64,000 nt of DNA from Magicicada septendecula (GCA_034769895.1 JAWRYS010000677.1:1-64000); one strand, 5' to 3'. Shown: positions 45,395 to 59,591, counted from the first letter of the stretch. Notes: generated by a model from the sequence alone, not told the origin. Numbers and translations: made by a program.

Positions 45395-48026
45395 TGTAAC
45401 GTAACAGAGTTGAGGTTCCCGACGTAACATAAAAACTTTGTAAACATGACTTAAAACAATGCCCAAAGTATGTTATAATTAAATACAAGAGGGCCAATCT
45501 CACCTAAAAAATGCATTGAAGGTACCTAGTAAGGTTACTAAGTAATAAAACATTGAAGGTGTAACTAAATATAAAATATATAATGAGTAGTATGAGATGT
45601 AAACTATAAACACTGTGTCTAGTGGGATGAATTTAATGTGTAGGAGTTGAGTATAATATACTGTTCAATTAATATTTACTGTGTTATAAGATGTACTTGG
45701 TGTTGTACTGTATCATGATATAGTGTTTACACGATATTATTTTATGTTTTGTGTGTAGTAGGTGTGGAGCCCTTGCTTTAAGGAAGTACTAAGTCATTTC
45801 ATTCATGTTAAACTTGTATATAAATAATTAAGTACAAGTACATTTATTATGTATGGTATTATGTTAAATGTATTTACTTTAATTAATTAATGAAGATGTT
45901 TAAAATAATATTTGTAAACTTGGCCAGGAAGACAATAAGTGTTAATAAGTTGGCAAGTAGTTCTTATAATTATGTTAAAAACCAATAAAGGGTTCAATGA
46001 TGAACTAACTAATAATAATGAATTAAAACCAGGAAATTAAAATTGATATAAGTGGCCATAAGCCAGTGACTCTTTGTACAGTAGGTCAGGTAAAGAAAAA
46101 TTAAATTAAAAGCAAAACAAAATTATAACATGTGTAATAAAACCAATAGGCCTAAATTTAATATTTGTAAAAGGAAATTAATACCTTTTTTAATAAGTCC
46201 ATTCAGATGAAAATGTAGTACAATGTATACGTTTTAATAAGGCAGATTAAGTGAGAGTTTTATGTGATTTGGTGTAATTCCAAGCATGGAGTATTTTATT
46301 AAATAAGAGTAGTAATATTTTCTAATTCTGGCTCTAGGATATCAAATATTATCCAATGACAGGAAAAGTAATGGTTGTTAGGGTAACAGATATGCAAGAA
46401 ATTTTGTTGATTTCAACATTCAATTGTGACATGTGGATGGGTTAAGTTGAATTAATACGAATCCAGAAAAGAATTTAAAAATAAAAAACCTTTCAATTCG
46501 ATTGTTATATGCTATTGGGAAAAGTTCAGCAGACAAATTTAAAAAGAAAATAAAATAAAATGAATAAAATTTAACAAATCAAATGTCTTAAAGCCAATCC
46601 ACTTAAAAAAAAAAGAATTGGGTAATAACTACTGAACTAGATTTCAGGAAATATAATTCCACACATCCTCAAAGTTCACGGAATTAATAAATCCTTCTTC
46701 AAACTAATTCCAGTAAAGGAATGCTGATGAAACCGATTTACAATTAAACAAGATGATCCATAGCAGAAGAAGTCAAAATTAATGCAAATATAAATTAAAC
46801 ATACACGAAGAACTTTTGTATTGAAATACTAAACCTCACTTTCAAGAGACTAACGAAGTCGTAATACTACACCAATTCCACTGGGACCGGCAACTACTAG
46901 GATCGCGAAGAAGAACGAAGAACAGAACTGAACTTCTGTTACACTCCTGGACATCACATTTAAACCTTTATTGATAATCTGGACGCGGTTTTTGGTCAAG
47001 AGTAACCTCACCATTACATCTTCACTCAGTTATAAACAGACATGGCCACCTTAAGTATCGTATTTCACGGTAACAAACCTGCTTATATTTAATTTTATAT
47101 ATTAAGAGTTAATAACAATTGTAATACTTAGTAACCTTAATTTTGCATTACCTGGCCTTACTAATCGTTAAAAGAATCACATGTACCCTGGGATAAGAGA
47201 TAAACCGAAAATTATATTTAAATTGTAATATACATCACTAGTCCACTAACAAATCGATTCAGTATTGTACGATCGATATTACGATTCAATAACCTATGAA
47301 GACGACTGTTGAAATTTAAAAAATAATATAAATAAAGAATCCTTCTTGTATGTGATGATGTTCTGTGTTATTGTAGAATAGTTATTGTATTTTGATTGGG
47401 GAGTAATTTACAGAGAAATAAAGTGATAAAACCGTCAAGTGAAACGAACTAATCTATAAGAACGAGTCAATTACTAATAACAGCACTCATTGCAGACAGC
47501 TGGCGAAAACGGGAGAGTGGAGAACTAACTTATTCTCTTCGCCACTCTTTGGTCAATTTAAATAATACAGATGGACTAGGGTTGGAGAGAATTAATGAAT
47601 TATTAACTATAATACCCGTAATATAGCGTTATTCTCTAGTAAAACACTTGGTAATTAATTAACACAGGTCTATGTTCAACATACGACTCATATCAACTAT
47701 ATAATAAATAATTGTTTTTATAAATTAATATTGATTTGCAGGAGGTCTTATCTGCAACAACATAATAAATATTTTTTCTTATAAACAGAGTGGATTAGTA
47801 ACCAATTGGTTAATTCAACGTGGGCTGAATTAAAACCCAAACAACAAGTAATTGTTTTATTACAAATTGACGCTCATAACGTGGGTCTTAACGTTGATAC
47901 ACGAGAATCTCATATAAGTAAATAAACCAATAAGATCGATAGATTACAAATTGGCGAACCCAACAGTGGGGCTGTCAAACTTCTCAAATCTAATTAATAA
48001 CGAAACTCATTAATGGTTTTATAACA
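45395..48026 (+). mobile_element. LTR H (2.63 kb)
   Basis: Ten bases shorter than its neighbours because GTCATGGGTACTCATTTC has become GTCATTTC near 45790, a deletion between short TCAT repeats. Confidence 0.8.
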
Positions 48027-48029
48027 AAT

Positions 48030-48047
48030 TGGCGCCCAACGTGGGGC
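48030..48047 (+). other. Primer-binding site, tRNA-Lys, unit H
   Basis: Perfect 18-base match, 88 bases before the unit H ATG. Confidence 0.85.
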
Positions 48048-48117
48048 TTTAGTTAAGTAAAAAATCGAATATATCACTATTACTTAACTGGAGCAGGCAA
48101 CTATTAGAGGCACAGGA

Positions 48118-49182
48118 ATGCATACAAGAGGTGTTTCTAAAAGGATAACGAAGGACCAGGAAACCGAAGAAGATAGACGGGAAGAAGAAACAGAGGTAGT
48201 TACAGACACCGAAATGGAACAACAGGCGGGTGACAAGGAGGAAGCCAGAGGAGGACTAGATTTACAAAAATTATGAGAATTAATCAAAGAAGAAAATAGA
48301 CAAACTATTGAGAAAATATACAGTATTAAAGAAGATAATGGACAAACTAATGAAAAAATAGACAGTATCAAAGAAGATAATAGACAAACTAATGAAAAAA
48401 TAGACAGTATTAACGAAAACTCAAAGAAACAAAACGAAATTTTGAGTGAGAATTTAATCAAACTAATGAATGAGAAGTTTGACAAAAATAAAGAGGGAAA
48501 TGATGAGAATAACCGGCTGATAAGTGAAAGCTTAAACCAAATTAATGAAAGGTTTGACAGGAACGATGAGAGCTTAAGGCAGATTCAGGAAAATAACAAA
48601 CAAATAGAGGGGAAAATTGAAAACAGTAATAAGGAGTTACGGCAAATTATAAATGAACAAAACCAAGCGTTGAAAGAAGTCATCAATGAAAGGGTTGCAA
48701 ATGTCAATGAAACAATTAACAAAAGGGTGGATAATTATGAAGAGGAAGTAAGACAGCAAATAACAGAAACTAAGGTGGTTCTAGAAAAGACAGATGAAAC
48801 CATCATACAACTCGCAGTGGAAGTAGAGGCCAAAATGAATCAAGTGGAAAATAATAACAAAACTAGAATAAAAGAAGTACAATTAGAAACCCAAGGGAAA
48901 TTGGACGAAATGCAAATTAATATAGCTGGGAGAATTGAAATAGTTAACAACGAAATAACACAAATAAAAACCCAAGTGGATCAAAATAAGGGGACCGTCG
49001 AAAATATACAGAATCAGCAATTGATTAATATAAGGGAATCAATAGAAGTTTTACAAAATCGACCAATGTATCTGGCACATCACATAGCCCCGGAACAGAA
49101 AGAAAATATCAATTTCAAAATTTATAGAGGAAACCCCATGGAATTTCTAGAGAGAATAGATGAATGGTTTAGTAGAATTTAG
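48118..49182 (+). pseudogene. gag-like N-terminal ORF, unit H (Trp53 stop and second stop)
   Basis: Codon 53 TGG has become TGA (48274-48276). A TAG at 49180-49182 (AGAATTTAGG for AGAATTAAGG) cuts the capsid part. The stretch between is open, with an internal ORF from 48442. Both stops recur in unit I. Confidence 0.85.
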
Positions 49183-49334
49183 GTGACCCAATGGAACATA
49201 ATAAAAAATTTGTTGGATGATTGTTTTAAAAGCATAAATGATAATTGGTGGTCAGCGGTCCAGAATGAAACGAGTAATTATGAAAGTTTAAAAAGGCTTT
49301 TAGGTCGAAATACTGGTCGGATTCCGTACAGAAC

Positions 49335-50197
49335 ATGATTAGGGACAACATTACCAACGGGAGATTCAATATTAATCAAGAGCAGTCCCCAACTACCTAT
49401 TTTTTGGGAAAGGTGTGTTTGGCGCGTCATTTGGAACCGCGAATACCAGAGGAATGTTTAGTAAATAAACTATCTTACCATTTTGAAGAAGAGATAGTTC
49501 TTGCCAGACGCAGTGGACAAGTGAAGACGGTGGGAGCAATGGAAACCTTGTTGGCCAGTTACGAAATGGAAGACTATTATCAAAGGTCTCGAAGGCAAAG
49601 TGACTATTAAAACAATAGGAGGGAGGAGCCAAATCAAGAGTCGCGTCCGGGAATAAATAGATATACCAACAATAATTATAACCGAAGGGTTAACGACCAT
49701 TTTATGAATAATCGTTACCGTAATAATCATTACCAAAACAATCATTATAATAACTATAATAATAAAAGATACAGCACAGCCGCAGGAATTTTGATAACGG
49801 GAGAGACTATTGGAATAATAACCGAGGGAACGATGATGGAGGAAATCAAAACAGCAATAGGAGCGTCGAGAATGATCGAGGAAGCAGGGAACAAAGGAGA
49901 GACATACCCTCGGAAAATCAACCAAGTAATGACCAGGGAACCCATATAGCTCGAGTAAACTATATCATGGCTGATGAGAGGAATAACCAAGAAGACCATC
50001 ATGGAAACCATAAACCTAATCCCGATTCTGGGAATGCTGGGGGAAGAAACAGACGAAACGAAGAAGACATAGAACCGTATGTGTATGATCCATACTGCGA
50101 CGATACAATTGAAAGATTTACAACTGCTTATAATCTACGGAATCCACCGGAAAACCATATTGGTAGAGTAGCCCGAACAGTGGCCAATACAAAATAG
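49335..50197 (+). pseudogene. gag-like C-terminal ORFs, unit H (TAA 49608-49610 plus frameshift)
   Basis: Capsid ORF 49335-49610 is open. In the Asn/Arg-rich part one G is lost near 49779 (CACAGCCGC for CACAGGCCGC), which diverts the frame to a stop at 49949. The original frame is open again over 49967-50197. Shared with unit I. Confidence 0.8.
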
Positions 50198-51107
50198 TTA
50201 AGATGAATTAGTTGGAATCAATTTTAAAACCAAAAAATTCAAAAATAAGTAAGAACACCTTACTATATAATTCAGAAGAAATTATTTTAAACTAATAAAC
50301 ATGAAAGAAGAGAAAGAAGGGTTAGAAATGAGTTAGATGAAGGAAGAATATGCCATACAATTTATGATAAGGAGGAGATTCAGTGTTTGATTGCTGAAGT
50401 AAATGGGAGTGAATTAAAAATAGTAAAATATGTATGCTAAGGAATAATTAATTGACAGCACGGAACTAAGAAGAATTTAAAATGAATATTGAACAGCTTT
50501 AACTAATATACTGGTGAATAATATGATAAATGGAACTACAGAACAACGAGATAAATAATATAATAATTTAAGAAAAGTATTAGGATACCTCAGGAATAAT
50601 AGTAATCATCCCTTGAACATAAGTTTGTAGCGAAGGAGCTACCTTATAGATAATAATTATGTGTATTGTGTTGTGATAGTGCAACTTTTATTTTTTTCTG
50701 GACAGAGATGAAGTTCCTCTGATTTCAGACGATATAGTTAGGGAAACGGCAGAGTAATGGAAGCCAATAGTGCCCCTCTGATTCCGTACCAGCTATGATA
50801 TTAGGGAAAAATGTTAGGGAAATATAGTATTTTAGGGATTATACACCAAGAAAGGTAATTAAATATAAAAATGATAATAAGAAATGATAGCGTAAAAAGC
50901 TAGAAGTTATGAGTTCCAGAGAAAAGGACAGGTTTACAACTGAGGTAGGTACCAGTAAAGAATTAATGACCAGATACACAAAGAGTGTCAACACAATTTT
51001 CCGGTGCAATTAAAAGTTTGAAGAATAGAAAGAGAAGAAAACCTTATCATAGGCGAACTATAAGTTTATTTTTACTAAACTTTATTCAGCCAAAATAAAC
51101 TTCTTTC
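50198..51107 (+). other. Non-coding 3' internal region, unit H
   Basis: Same kind of sequence as in unit A. No gene seen. Confidence 0.7.
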
Positions 51108-51117
51108 GGAGGGGGAG
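51108..51117 (+). other. Polypurine tract, unit H
   Basis: GGAGGGGGAG before LTR I. Confidence 0.75.
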
Positions 51118-51122
51118 TATTA

Positions 51123-53763
51123 TGTAACGTAACAGAGTTGAGGTTCCCGACGTTACATAAAAAATTGTAAACATGACTTAAAACAATGCCCAAAGTATGT
51201 TATAATTAAATACAAGAGGGCCAATCTCACCTAAAAAATGCATTGAAGGTACCTAGTAAGGTTACTAAGTAATAAAACATTGAAGGTGTAACTAAATATA
51301 AAATATATAATGAGTAGTATGAGATGTAAACTATAAACACTGTGTCTAGTTGGATGAATTTAATGTGTAGGAGTTGAGTATAATATACTGTTCAATTAAT
51401 ATTTACTGTGTTATAAAATGTACTTGGTGTTGTACTGTATCATGATATAGTGTTTACACGATATTATTTTATGTTTTGTGTGTAGTAGGTGTGGAGCCGT
51501 TGCTTTAAGGAAGTACTAAGTCATGGGTACTCATTTCATTCATGTTAAACTTGTATTTAAATAATTAAATACAAGTACATTTATTATGTATGGTATTATG
51601 TTAAATGTATTTACTTTAATTAATTAATGAAGATGTTTAAAATAATATTTGTAAACTTGGCCAGGAAGACAATAAGTGTTAATAAGTTGGCAAGTAGTTC
51701 TTATAATTATGTTAAAAACCAATAAAGGGTTCAATGATGAACTAACTAATAATAATGAATTAAAACCAGGAAATTAAAATTGATATAAGTGGCCATAAGC
51801 CAGTGACTCTTTGTACAGTAGGTCAGGTAAAGAAAAATTAAATTAAAAGCAAAACAAAATTATAACATGTGTAATAAAACCAATAGGCCTAAATTTAATA
51901 TTTGTAAAAGGAAATTAATACCTTTTTTAATAAGTCCATTCAGATGAAAATGTAGTACAATGTATACGTTTTAATAAGGCAGATTAAGTGAGAGTTTTAT
52001 GTGATTTGGTGTAATTCCAAGCATGGAGTATTTTATTAAATAAGAGTAGTAATATTTTCTAATTCTGGCTCTAGGATATCAAATATTATCCAATGACAGG
52101 AAAAGTAATGGTTGTTAGGGTAACAGATATGCAAGAAATTTTGTTGATTTCAACATTCAATTGTGACATGTGGATGGGTTAAGTTGAATTAATACGAATC
52201 CAGAAAAGAATTTAAAAATAAAAAACCTTTCAATTCGATTGTTATATGCTATTGGGAAAAGTTCAGCAGACAAATTTAAAAAGAAAATAAAATAAAATGA
52301 ATAAAATTTAACAAATCAAATGTCTTAAAGCCAATCCACTTAAAAAAAAAAGAATTGGGTAATAACTACTGAACTAGATTTCAGGAAATATAATTCCACA
52401 CATCCTCAAAGTTCACGGAATTAATAAATCCTTCTTCAAACTAATTCCAGTAAAGGAATGCTGATGAAACCGATTTACAATTAAACAAGATGATCCATAG
52501 CAGAAGAAGTCAAAATTAATGCAAATATAAATTAAACATACACGAAGAACTTTTGTATTGAAATACTAAACCTCACTTTCAAGAGACTAACGAAGTCGTA
52601 ATACTACACCAATTCCACTGGGACCGGCAACTACTAGGATCGCGAAGAAGAACGAAGAACAGAACTGAACTTCTGTTACACTCCTGGACATCACATTTAA
52701 ACCTTTATTGATAATCTGGACGCGGTTTTTGGTCAAGAGTAACCTCACCATTACATCTTCACTCAGTTATAAACAGACATGGCCACCTTAAGTATCGTAT
52801 TTCACGGTAACAAACCTGCTTATATTTAATTTTATATATTAAGAGTTAATAACAATTGTAATACTTAGTAACCTTAATTTTGCATTACCTGGCCTTACTA
52901 ATCGTTAAAAGAATCACATGTACCCTGGGATAAGAGATAAACCGAAAATTATATTTAAATTGTAATATACATCACTAGTCCACTAACAAATCGATTCAGT
53001 ATTGTACGATCGATATTACGATTCAATAACCTATGAAGACGACTGTTGAAATTTAAAAAATAATATAAATAAAGAATCCTTCTTGTATGTGATGATGTTC
53101 TGTGTTATTGTAGAATAGTTATTGTATTTTGATTGGGGAGTAATTTACAGAGAAATAAAGTGATAAAACCGTCAAGTGAAACGAACTAACCTATAAGAAC
53201 GAGTCAATTACTAATAACAGCACTCATTGCAGACAGCTGGCGAAAACGGGAGAGTGGAGAACTAACTTATTCTCTTCGCCACTCTTTGGCCAATTTAAAT
53301 AATACAGATGGACTAGGGTTGGAGAGAATTAATGAATTATTAACTATAATACCCGTAATATAGCGTTATTCTCTAGTAAAACACTTGGTAATTAATTAAC
53401 ACAGGTCTATGTTCAACATACGACTCATATCAACTATATAATAAATAATTGTTTTTATAAATTAATATAGATTTGCAGGAGGTCTTATCTGCAACAACAT
53501 AATAAATATTTTTTCTTATAAACAGAGTGGATTAGTAACCAATTGGTTAATTCAACGTGGGCTGAATTAAAACCCAAACAACAAGTAATTGTTTTATTAC
53601 AAATTGACGCTCATAACGTGGGTCTTAACGTTGATACACGAGAATCTCATATAAGTAAATAAACCAATAAGATCGATAGATTACAAATTGGCGAACCCAA
53701 CAGTGGGGCTGTCAAACTTCTCAAATCTAATTAATAACGAAACTCATTAATGGTTTTATAACA
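51123..53763 (+). mobile_element. LTR I (2.64 kb)
   Basis: A/F/H-like over its 3' half (CATCACTAGTCC, GTTATTGTAGAATAG), unlike LTR J that follows. No gene seen. Confidence 0.8.
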
Positions 53764-53766
53764 AAT

Positions 53767-53784
53767 TGGCGCCCAACGTGGGGC
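53767..53784 (+). other. Primer-binding site, tRNA-Lys, unit I
   Basis: Perfect 18-base match, 88 bases before the unit I ATG. Confidence 0.85.
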
Positions 53785-53854
53785 TTTAGTTAAGTAAAAA
53801 ATCGACTATATCACTATTACTTAACTGGAGCAGGCAACTATTAGAGGCACAGGA

Positions 53855-54919
53855 ATGCATACAAGAGGTGTTTCTAAAAGGATAACGAAGGACCAGGAAA
53901 CCGAAGAAGATAGACGGGAAGAAGAAACAGAGGTAGTTACAGACACCGAAATGGAACAACAGGCGGGTGACAAGGAGGAAGCCAGAGGAGGACTAGATTT
54001 ACAAAAATTATGAGAATTAATCAAAGAAGAAAATAGACAAACTATTGAGAAAATATACAGTATTAAAGAAGATAATGGACAAACTAATGAAAAAATAGAC
54101 AGTATCAAAGAAGATAATAGACAAACTAATGAAAAAATAGACAGTATTAACGAAAACTCAAAGAAACAAAACGAAATTTTGAGTGAGAATTTAATCAAAC
54201 TAATGAATGAGAAGTTTGACAAAAATAAAGAGGGAAATGATGAGAATAACCGGCTGATAAGTGAAAGCTTAAACCAAATTAATGAAAGGTTTGACAGGAA
54301 CGATGAGAGCTTAAGGCAGATTCAGGAAAATAACAAACAAATAGAGGGGAAAATTGAAAACAGTAATAAGGAGTTACGGCAAATTATAAATGAACAAAAC
54401 CAAGCGTTGAAAGAAGTCATCAATGAAAGGGTTGCAAATGTCAATGAAACAATTAACAAAAGGGTGGATAATTATGAAGAGGAAGTAAGACAGCAAATAA
54501 CAGAAACTAAGGTGGTTCTAGAAAAGACAGATGAAACCATCATACAACTCGCAGTGGAAGTAGAGGCCAAAATGAATCAAGTGGAAAATAATAACAAAAC
54601 TAGAATAAAAGAAGTACAATTAGAAACCCAAGGGAAATTGGACGAAATGCAAATTAATATAGCTGGGAGAATTGAAATAGTTAACAACGAAATAACACAA
54701 ATAAAAACCCAAGTGGATCAAAATAAGGGGACCGTCGAAAATATACAGAATCAGCAATTGATTAATATAAGGGAATCAATAGAAGTTTTACAAAATCGAC
54801 CAATGTATCTGGCACATCACATAGCCCCGGAACAGAAAGAAAATATCAATTTCAAAATTTATAGAGGAAACCCCATGGAATTTCTAGAGAGAATAGATGA
54901 ATGGTTTAGTAGAATTTAG
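53855..54919 (+). pseudogene. gag-like N-terminal ORF, unit I (same lesions as unit H)
   Basis: Trp53 is TGA at 54011-54013 and the TAG at 54917-54919 is the same as in unit H, exactly 5737 bases further on. I saw no unit I-specific change in this stretch. Confidence 0.85.
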
Positions 54920-55071
54920 GTGACCCAATGGAACATAATAAAAAATTTGTTGGATGATTGTTTTAAAAGCATAAATGATAATTGGTGGTCAGCGGTCCAG
55001 AATGAAACGAGTAATTATGAAAGTTTAAAAAGGCTTTTAGGTCGAAATACTGGTCGGATTCCGTACAGAAC

Positions 55072-55934
55072 ATGATTAGGGACAACATTACCAACGGGAG
55101 ATTCAATATTAATCAAGAGCAGTCCCCAACTACCTATTTTTTGGGAAAGGTGTGTTTGGCGCGTCATTTGGAACCGCGAATACCAGAGGAATGTTTAGTA
55201 AATAAACTATCTTACCATTTTGAAGAAGAGATAGTTCTTGCCAGACGCAGTGGACAAGTGAAGACGGTGGGAGCAATGGAAACCTTGTTGGCCAGTTACG
55301 AAATGGAAGACTATTATCAAAGGTCTCGAAGGCAAAGTGACTATTAAAACAATAGGAGGGAGGAGCCAAATCAAGAGTCGCGTCCGGGAATAAATAGATA
55401 TACCAACAATAATTATAACCGAAGGGTTAACGACCATTTTATGAATAATCGTTACCGTAATAATCATTACCAAAACAATCATTATAATAACTATAATAAT
55501 AAAAGATACAGCACAGCCGCAGGAATTTTGATAACGGGAGAGACTATTGGAATAATAACCGAGGGAACGATGATGGAGGAAATCAAAACAGCAATAGGAG
55601 CGTCGAGAATGATCGAGGAAGCAGGGAACAAAGGAGAGACATACCCTCGGAAAATCAACCAAGTAATGACCAGGGAACCCATATAGCTCGAGTAAACTAT
55701 ATCATGGCTGATGAGAGGAATAACCAAGAAGACCATCATGGAAACCATAAACCTAATCCCGATTCTGGGAATGCTGGGGGAAGAAACAGACGAAACGAAG
55801 AAGACATAGAACCGTATGTGTATGATCCATACTGCGACGATACAATTGAAAGATTTACAACTGCTTATAATCTACGGAATCCACCGGAAAACCATATTGG
55901 TAGAGTAGCCCGAACAGTGGCCAATACAAAATAG
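55072..55934 (+). pseudogene. gag-like C-terminal ORFs, unit I (TAA 55345-55347 plus frameshift)
   Basis: Carries the same one-base loss as unit H (near 55516). Open pieces are 55072-55347, 55441-55686 and 55704-55934. Confidence 0.8.
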
Positions 55935-56844
55935 TTAAGATGAATTAGTTGGAATCAATTTTAAAACCAAAAAATTCAAAAATAAGTAAGAACACCTTAC
56001 TATATAATTCAGAAGAAATTATTTTAAACTAATAAACATGAAAGAAGAGAAAGAAGGGTTAGAAATGAGTTAGATGAAGGAAGAATATGCCATACAATTT
56101 ATGATAAGGAGGAGATTCAGTGTTTGATTGCTGAAGTAAATGGGAGTGAATTAAAAATAGTAAAATATGTATGCTAAGGAATAATTAATTGACAGCACGG
56201 AACTAAGAAGAATTTAAAATGAATATTGAACAGCTTTAACTAATATACTGGTGAATAATATGATAAATGGAACTACAGAACAACGAGATAAATAATATAA
56301 TAATTTAAGAAAAGTATTAGGATACCTCAGGAATAATAGTAATCATCCCTTGAACATAAGTTTGTAGCGAAGGAGCTACCTTATAGATAATAATTATGTG
56401 TATTGTGTTGTGATAGTGCAACTTTTATTTTTTTCTGGACAGAGATGAAGTTCCTCTGATTTCAGACGATATAGTTAGGGAAACGGCAGAGTAATGGAAG
56501 CCAATAGTGCCCCTCTGATTCCGTACCAGCTATGATATTAGGGAAAAATGTTAGGGAAATATAGTATTTTAGGGATTATACACCAAGAGAGGTAATTAAA
56601 TATAAAAATGATAATAAGAAATGATAGCGTAAAAAGCTAGAAGTTATGAGTTCCAGAGAAAAGGACAGGTTTACAACTGAGGTAGGTACCAGTAAAGAAT
56701 TAATGACCAGATACACAAAGAGTGTCAACACAATTTTCCGGTGCAATTAAAAGTTTGAAGAATAGAAAGAGAAGAAAACCTTATCATAGGCGAACTATAA
56801 GTTTATTTTTACTAAACTTTATTCAGCCAAAATAAACTTCTTTC
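55935..56844 (+). other. Non-coding 3' internal region, unit I
   Basis: Nearly identical to unit H (one difference seen: ACCAAGAGAGG versus ACCAAGAAAGG). No gene seen. Confidence 0.7.
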
Positions 56845-56854
56845 GGAGGGGGAG
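56845..56854 (+). other. Polypurine tract, unit I
   Basis: GGAGGGGGAG before LTR J. Confidence 0.75.
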
Positions 56855-56859
56855 TATTA

Positions 56860-59500
56860 TGTAACGTAACAGAGTTGAGGTTCCCGACGTTACATAAAAA
56901 ATTGTAAACATGACTTAAAACAATGCCCAAAGTATGTTATAATTAAATACAAGAGGGCCAATCTCACCTAAAAAATGCATTGAAGGTACCTAGTAAGGTT
57001 ACTAAGTAATAAAACATTGAAGGTGTAACTAAATATAAAATATATAATGAGTAGTATGAGATGTAAACTATAAACACTGTGTCTAGTGGGATGAATTTAA
57101 TGTGTAGGAGTTGAGTATAATATACTGTTCAATTAATATTTACTGTGTTATAAAATGTACTTGGTGTTGTACTGTATCATGATATAGTGTTTACACGATA
57201 TTATTTTATGTTTTGTGTGTAGTAGGTGTGGAGCCGTTGCTTTAAGGAAGTACTAAGTCATGGGTACTCATTTCATTCATGTTAAACTTGTATTTAAATA
57301 ATTAAATACAAGTACATTTATTATGTATGGTATTATGTTAAATGTATTTACTTTAATTAATTAATGAAGATGTTTAAAATAATATTTGTAAACTTGGCCA
57401 GGAAGACAATAAGTGTTAATAAGTTGGCAAGTAGTTCTTATAATTATGTTAAAAACCAATAAAGGGTTCAATGATGAACTAACTAATAATAATGAATTAA
57501 AACCAGGAAATTAAAATTGATATAAGTGGCCATAAGCCAGTGACTCTTTGTACAGTAGGTCAGGTAAAGAAAAATTAAATTAAAAGCAAAACAAAATTAT
57601 AACATGTGTAATAAAACCAATAGGCCTAAATTTAATATTTGTAAAAGGAAATTAATACCTTTTTTAATAAGTCCATTCAGATGAAAATGTAGTACAATGT
57701 ATACGTTTTAATAAGGCAGATTAAGTGAGAGTTTTATGTGATTTGGTGTAATTCCAAGCATGGAGTATTTTATTAAATAAGAGTAGTAATATTTTCTAAT
57801 TCTGGCTCTAGGATATCAAATATTATCCAATGACAGGAAAAGTAATGGTTGTTAGGGTAACAGATATGCAAGAAATTTTGTTGATTTCAACATTCAATTG
57901 TGACATGTGGATGGGTTAAGTTGAATTAATACGAATCCAGAAAAGAATTTAAAAATAAAAAACCTTTCAATTCGATTGTTATATGCTATTGGGAAAAGTT
58001 CAGCAGACAAATTTAAAAAGAAAAGAAAATAAAATGAATAAAATTTAACAAATCAAATGTCTTAAAGCCAATCCACTTAAAAAAAAAAGAATTGGGTAAT
58101 AACTACTGAACTAGATTTCAGGAAATATAATTCCACACATCCTCAAAGTTCACGGAATTAATAAATCCTTCTTCAAACTAATTCCAGTAAAGGAATGCTG
58201 ATGAAACCGATTTACAATTAAACAAGATGATCCATAGCAGAAGAAGTCAAAATTAATGCAAATATAAATTAAACATACACGAAGAACTTTTGTATTGAAA
58301 TACTAAACCTCAGTTTCAAGAGACTAACGAAGTCGTAATACTACACCAATTCCACTGGGACCGGCAACTACTAGGATCGCGAAGAAGAACGAAGAACAGA
58401 ACTGAACTTCTGTTACACTCCTGGACATCACATTTAAACCTTTATTGATAATCTGGACGCGGTTTTTGGTCAAGAGTAACCTCACCATTACATCTTCACT
58501 CAGTTATAAACAGACATGGCCACCTTAAGTATCGTATTTCACGGTAACAAACCTGTTTATATTTAATTTTATATATTAAGAGTTAATAACAATTGTAATA
58601 CTTAGTAACCTTAATTTTGCATTACCTGGCCTTACTAATCGTTAAAAGAATCACATGTACCCTGGGATAAGAGATAAACCGAAAATTATATTTAAATTGT
58701 AATATACATCCCTAGTCCACTAACAAATCGATTCAGTATTGTACGATCGATATTACGATTCAATAACCTATGAAGACGACTGTTGAAATTTAAAAAATAA
58801 TATAAATAAAGAATCCTTCTTGTATGTGATGATGTTCTGTGTTATTGTTGAATAGTTATTGTATTTTGATTGGGCAGTAATTTACAGAGAAATAAAGTGA
58901 TAAAACCGTCAAGTGAAACGAACTAACCTATAAGAACGAGTCAATTACTAATAACAGCGCTCATTGCAGACAGCTGGTGAAAACGGGAGAGTGGAGAACT
59001 AACTTATTCTCTTCGCCACTCTTTGGTCAATTTAAATAATACAGATGGACTAGGGTTGGAGAGAATTAATGAATTATTAACTATAATACCCGTAATATAG
59101 CGTTATTCTCTGGTAAAACACTTGGTAATTAATTAACACAGGTCTATGTTCAACATACGACTCATATCAACTATATAATAAATAATTGTTTTTATAAATT
59201 AATATTGATTTGCAGGAGGTCTTATCTGCAACAACATAATAAATATTTTTTCTTATAAACAGAGTGGATTAGTAACCAATTGGTTAATTCAACGTGGGCT
59301 GAATTAAAACCCAAACAACAAGTAATTGTTTTATTACAAATTGACGCTCATAACGTGGGTCTTAACGTTGATACACGAGAATCTCATATAAGTAAATAAA
59401 CCAATAAGATCGATAGATTACAAATTGGCGAACCCAACAGTGGGGCTGTCAAACTTCTCAAATCTAATTAATAACGAAACTCATTAATGGTTTTATAACA
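56860..59500 (+). mobile_element. LTR J (2.64 kb, mosaic)
   Basis: The 5' half resembles LTRs H and I. From about 58550 it carries the LTR G set: ACCTGTTTATATT, CATCCCTAGTCC, GTTATTGTTGAATAG, CAGCTGGTGAAAAC and CTCTGGTAAAAC. Confidence 0.8.
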
Positions 59501-59503
59501 AAT

Positions 59504-59521
59504 TGGCGTCCAACGTGGGGC
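59504..59521 (+). other. Primer-binding site, unit J (one mismatch)
   Basis: Reads TGGCGTCC where the perfect site has TGGCGCCC, a mismatch in the part that pairs with the acceptor end of the tRNA. Confidence 0.8.
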
Positions 59522-59591
59522 TTTAGTTAAGTAAAAAATCGACTATATCACTATTACTTAACTGGAGCAGGCAACTATTAGAGGCACAGGA

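Noticed and set aside
48118..55934. Units H and I as an assembly duplication of one unit
   Set aside because: They are not identical: single-base differences occur in the LTRs and tails (for example ACCAAGAAAGG versus ACCAAGAGAGG). The possibility cannot be fully excluded without reads.
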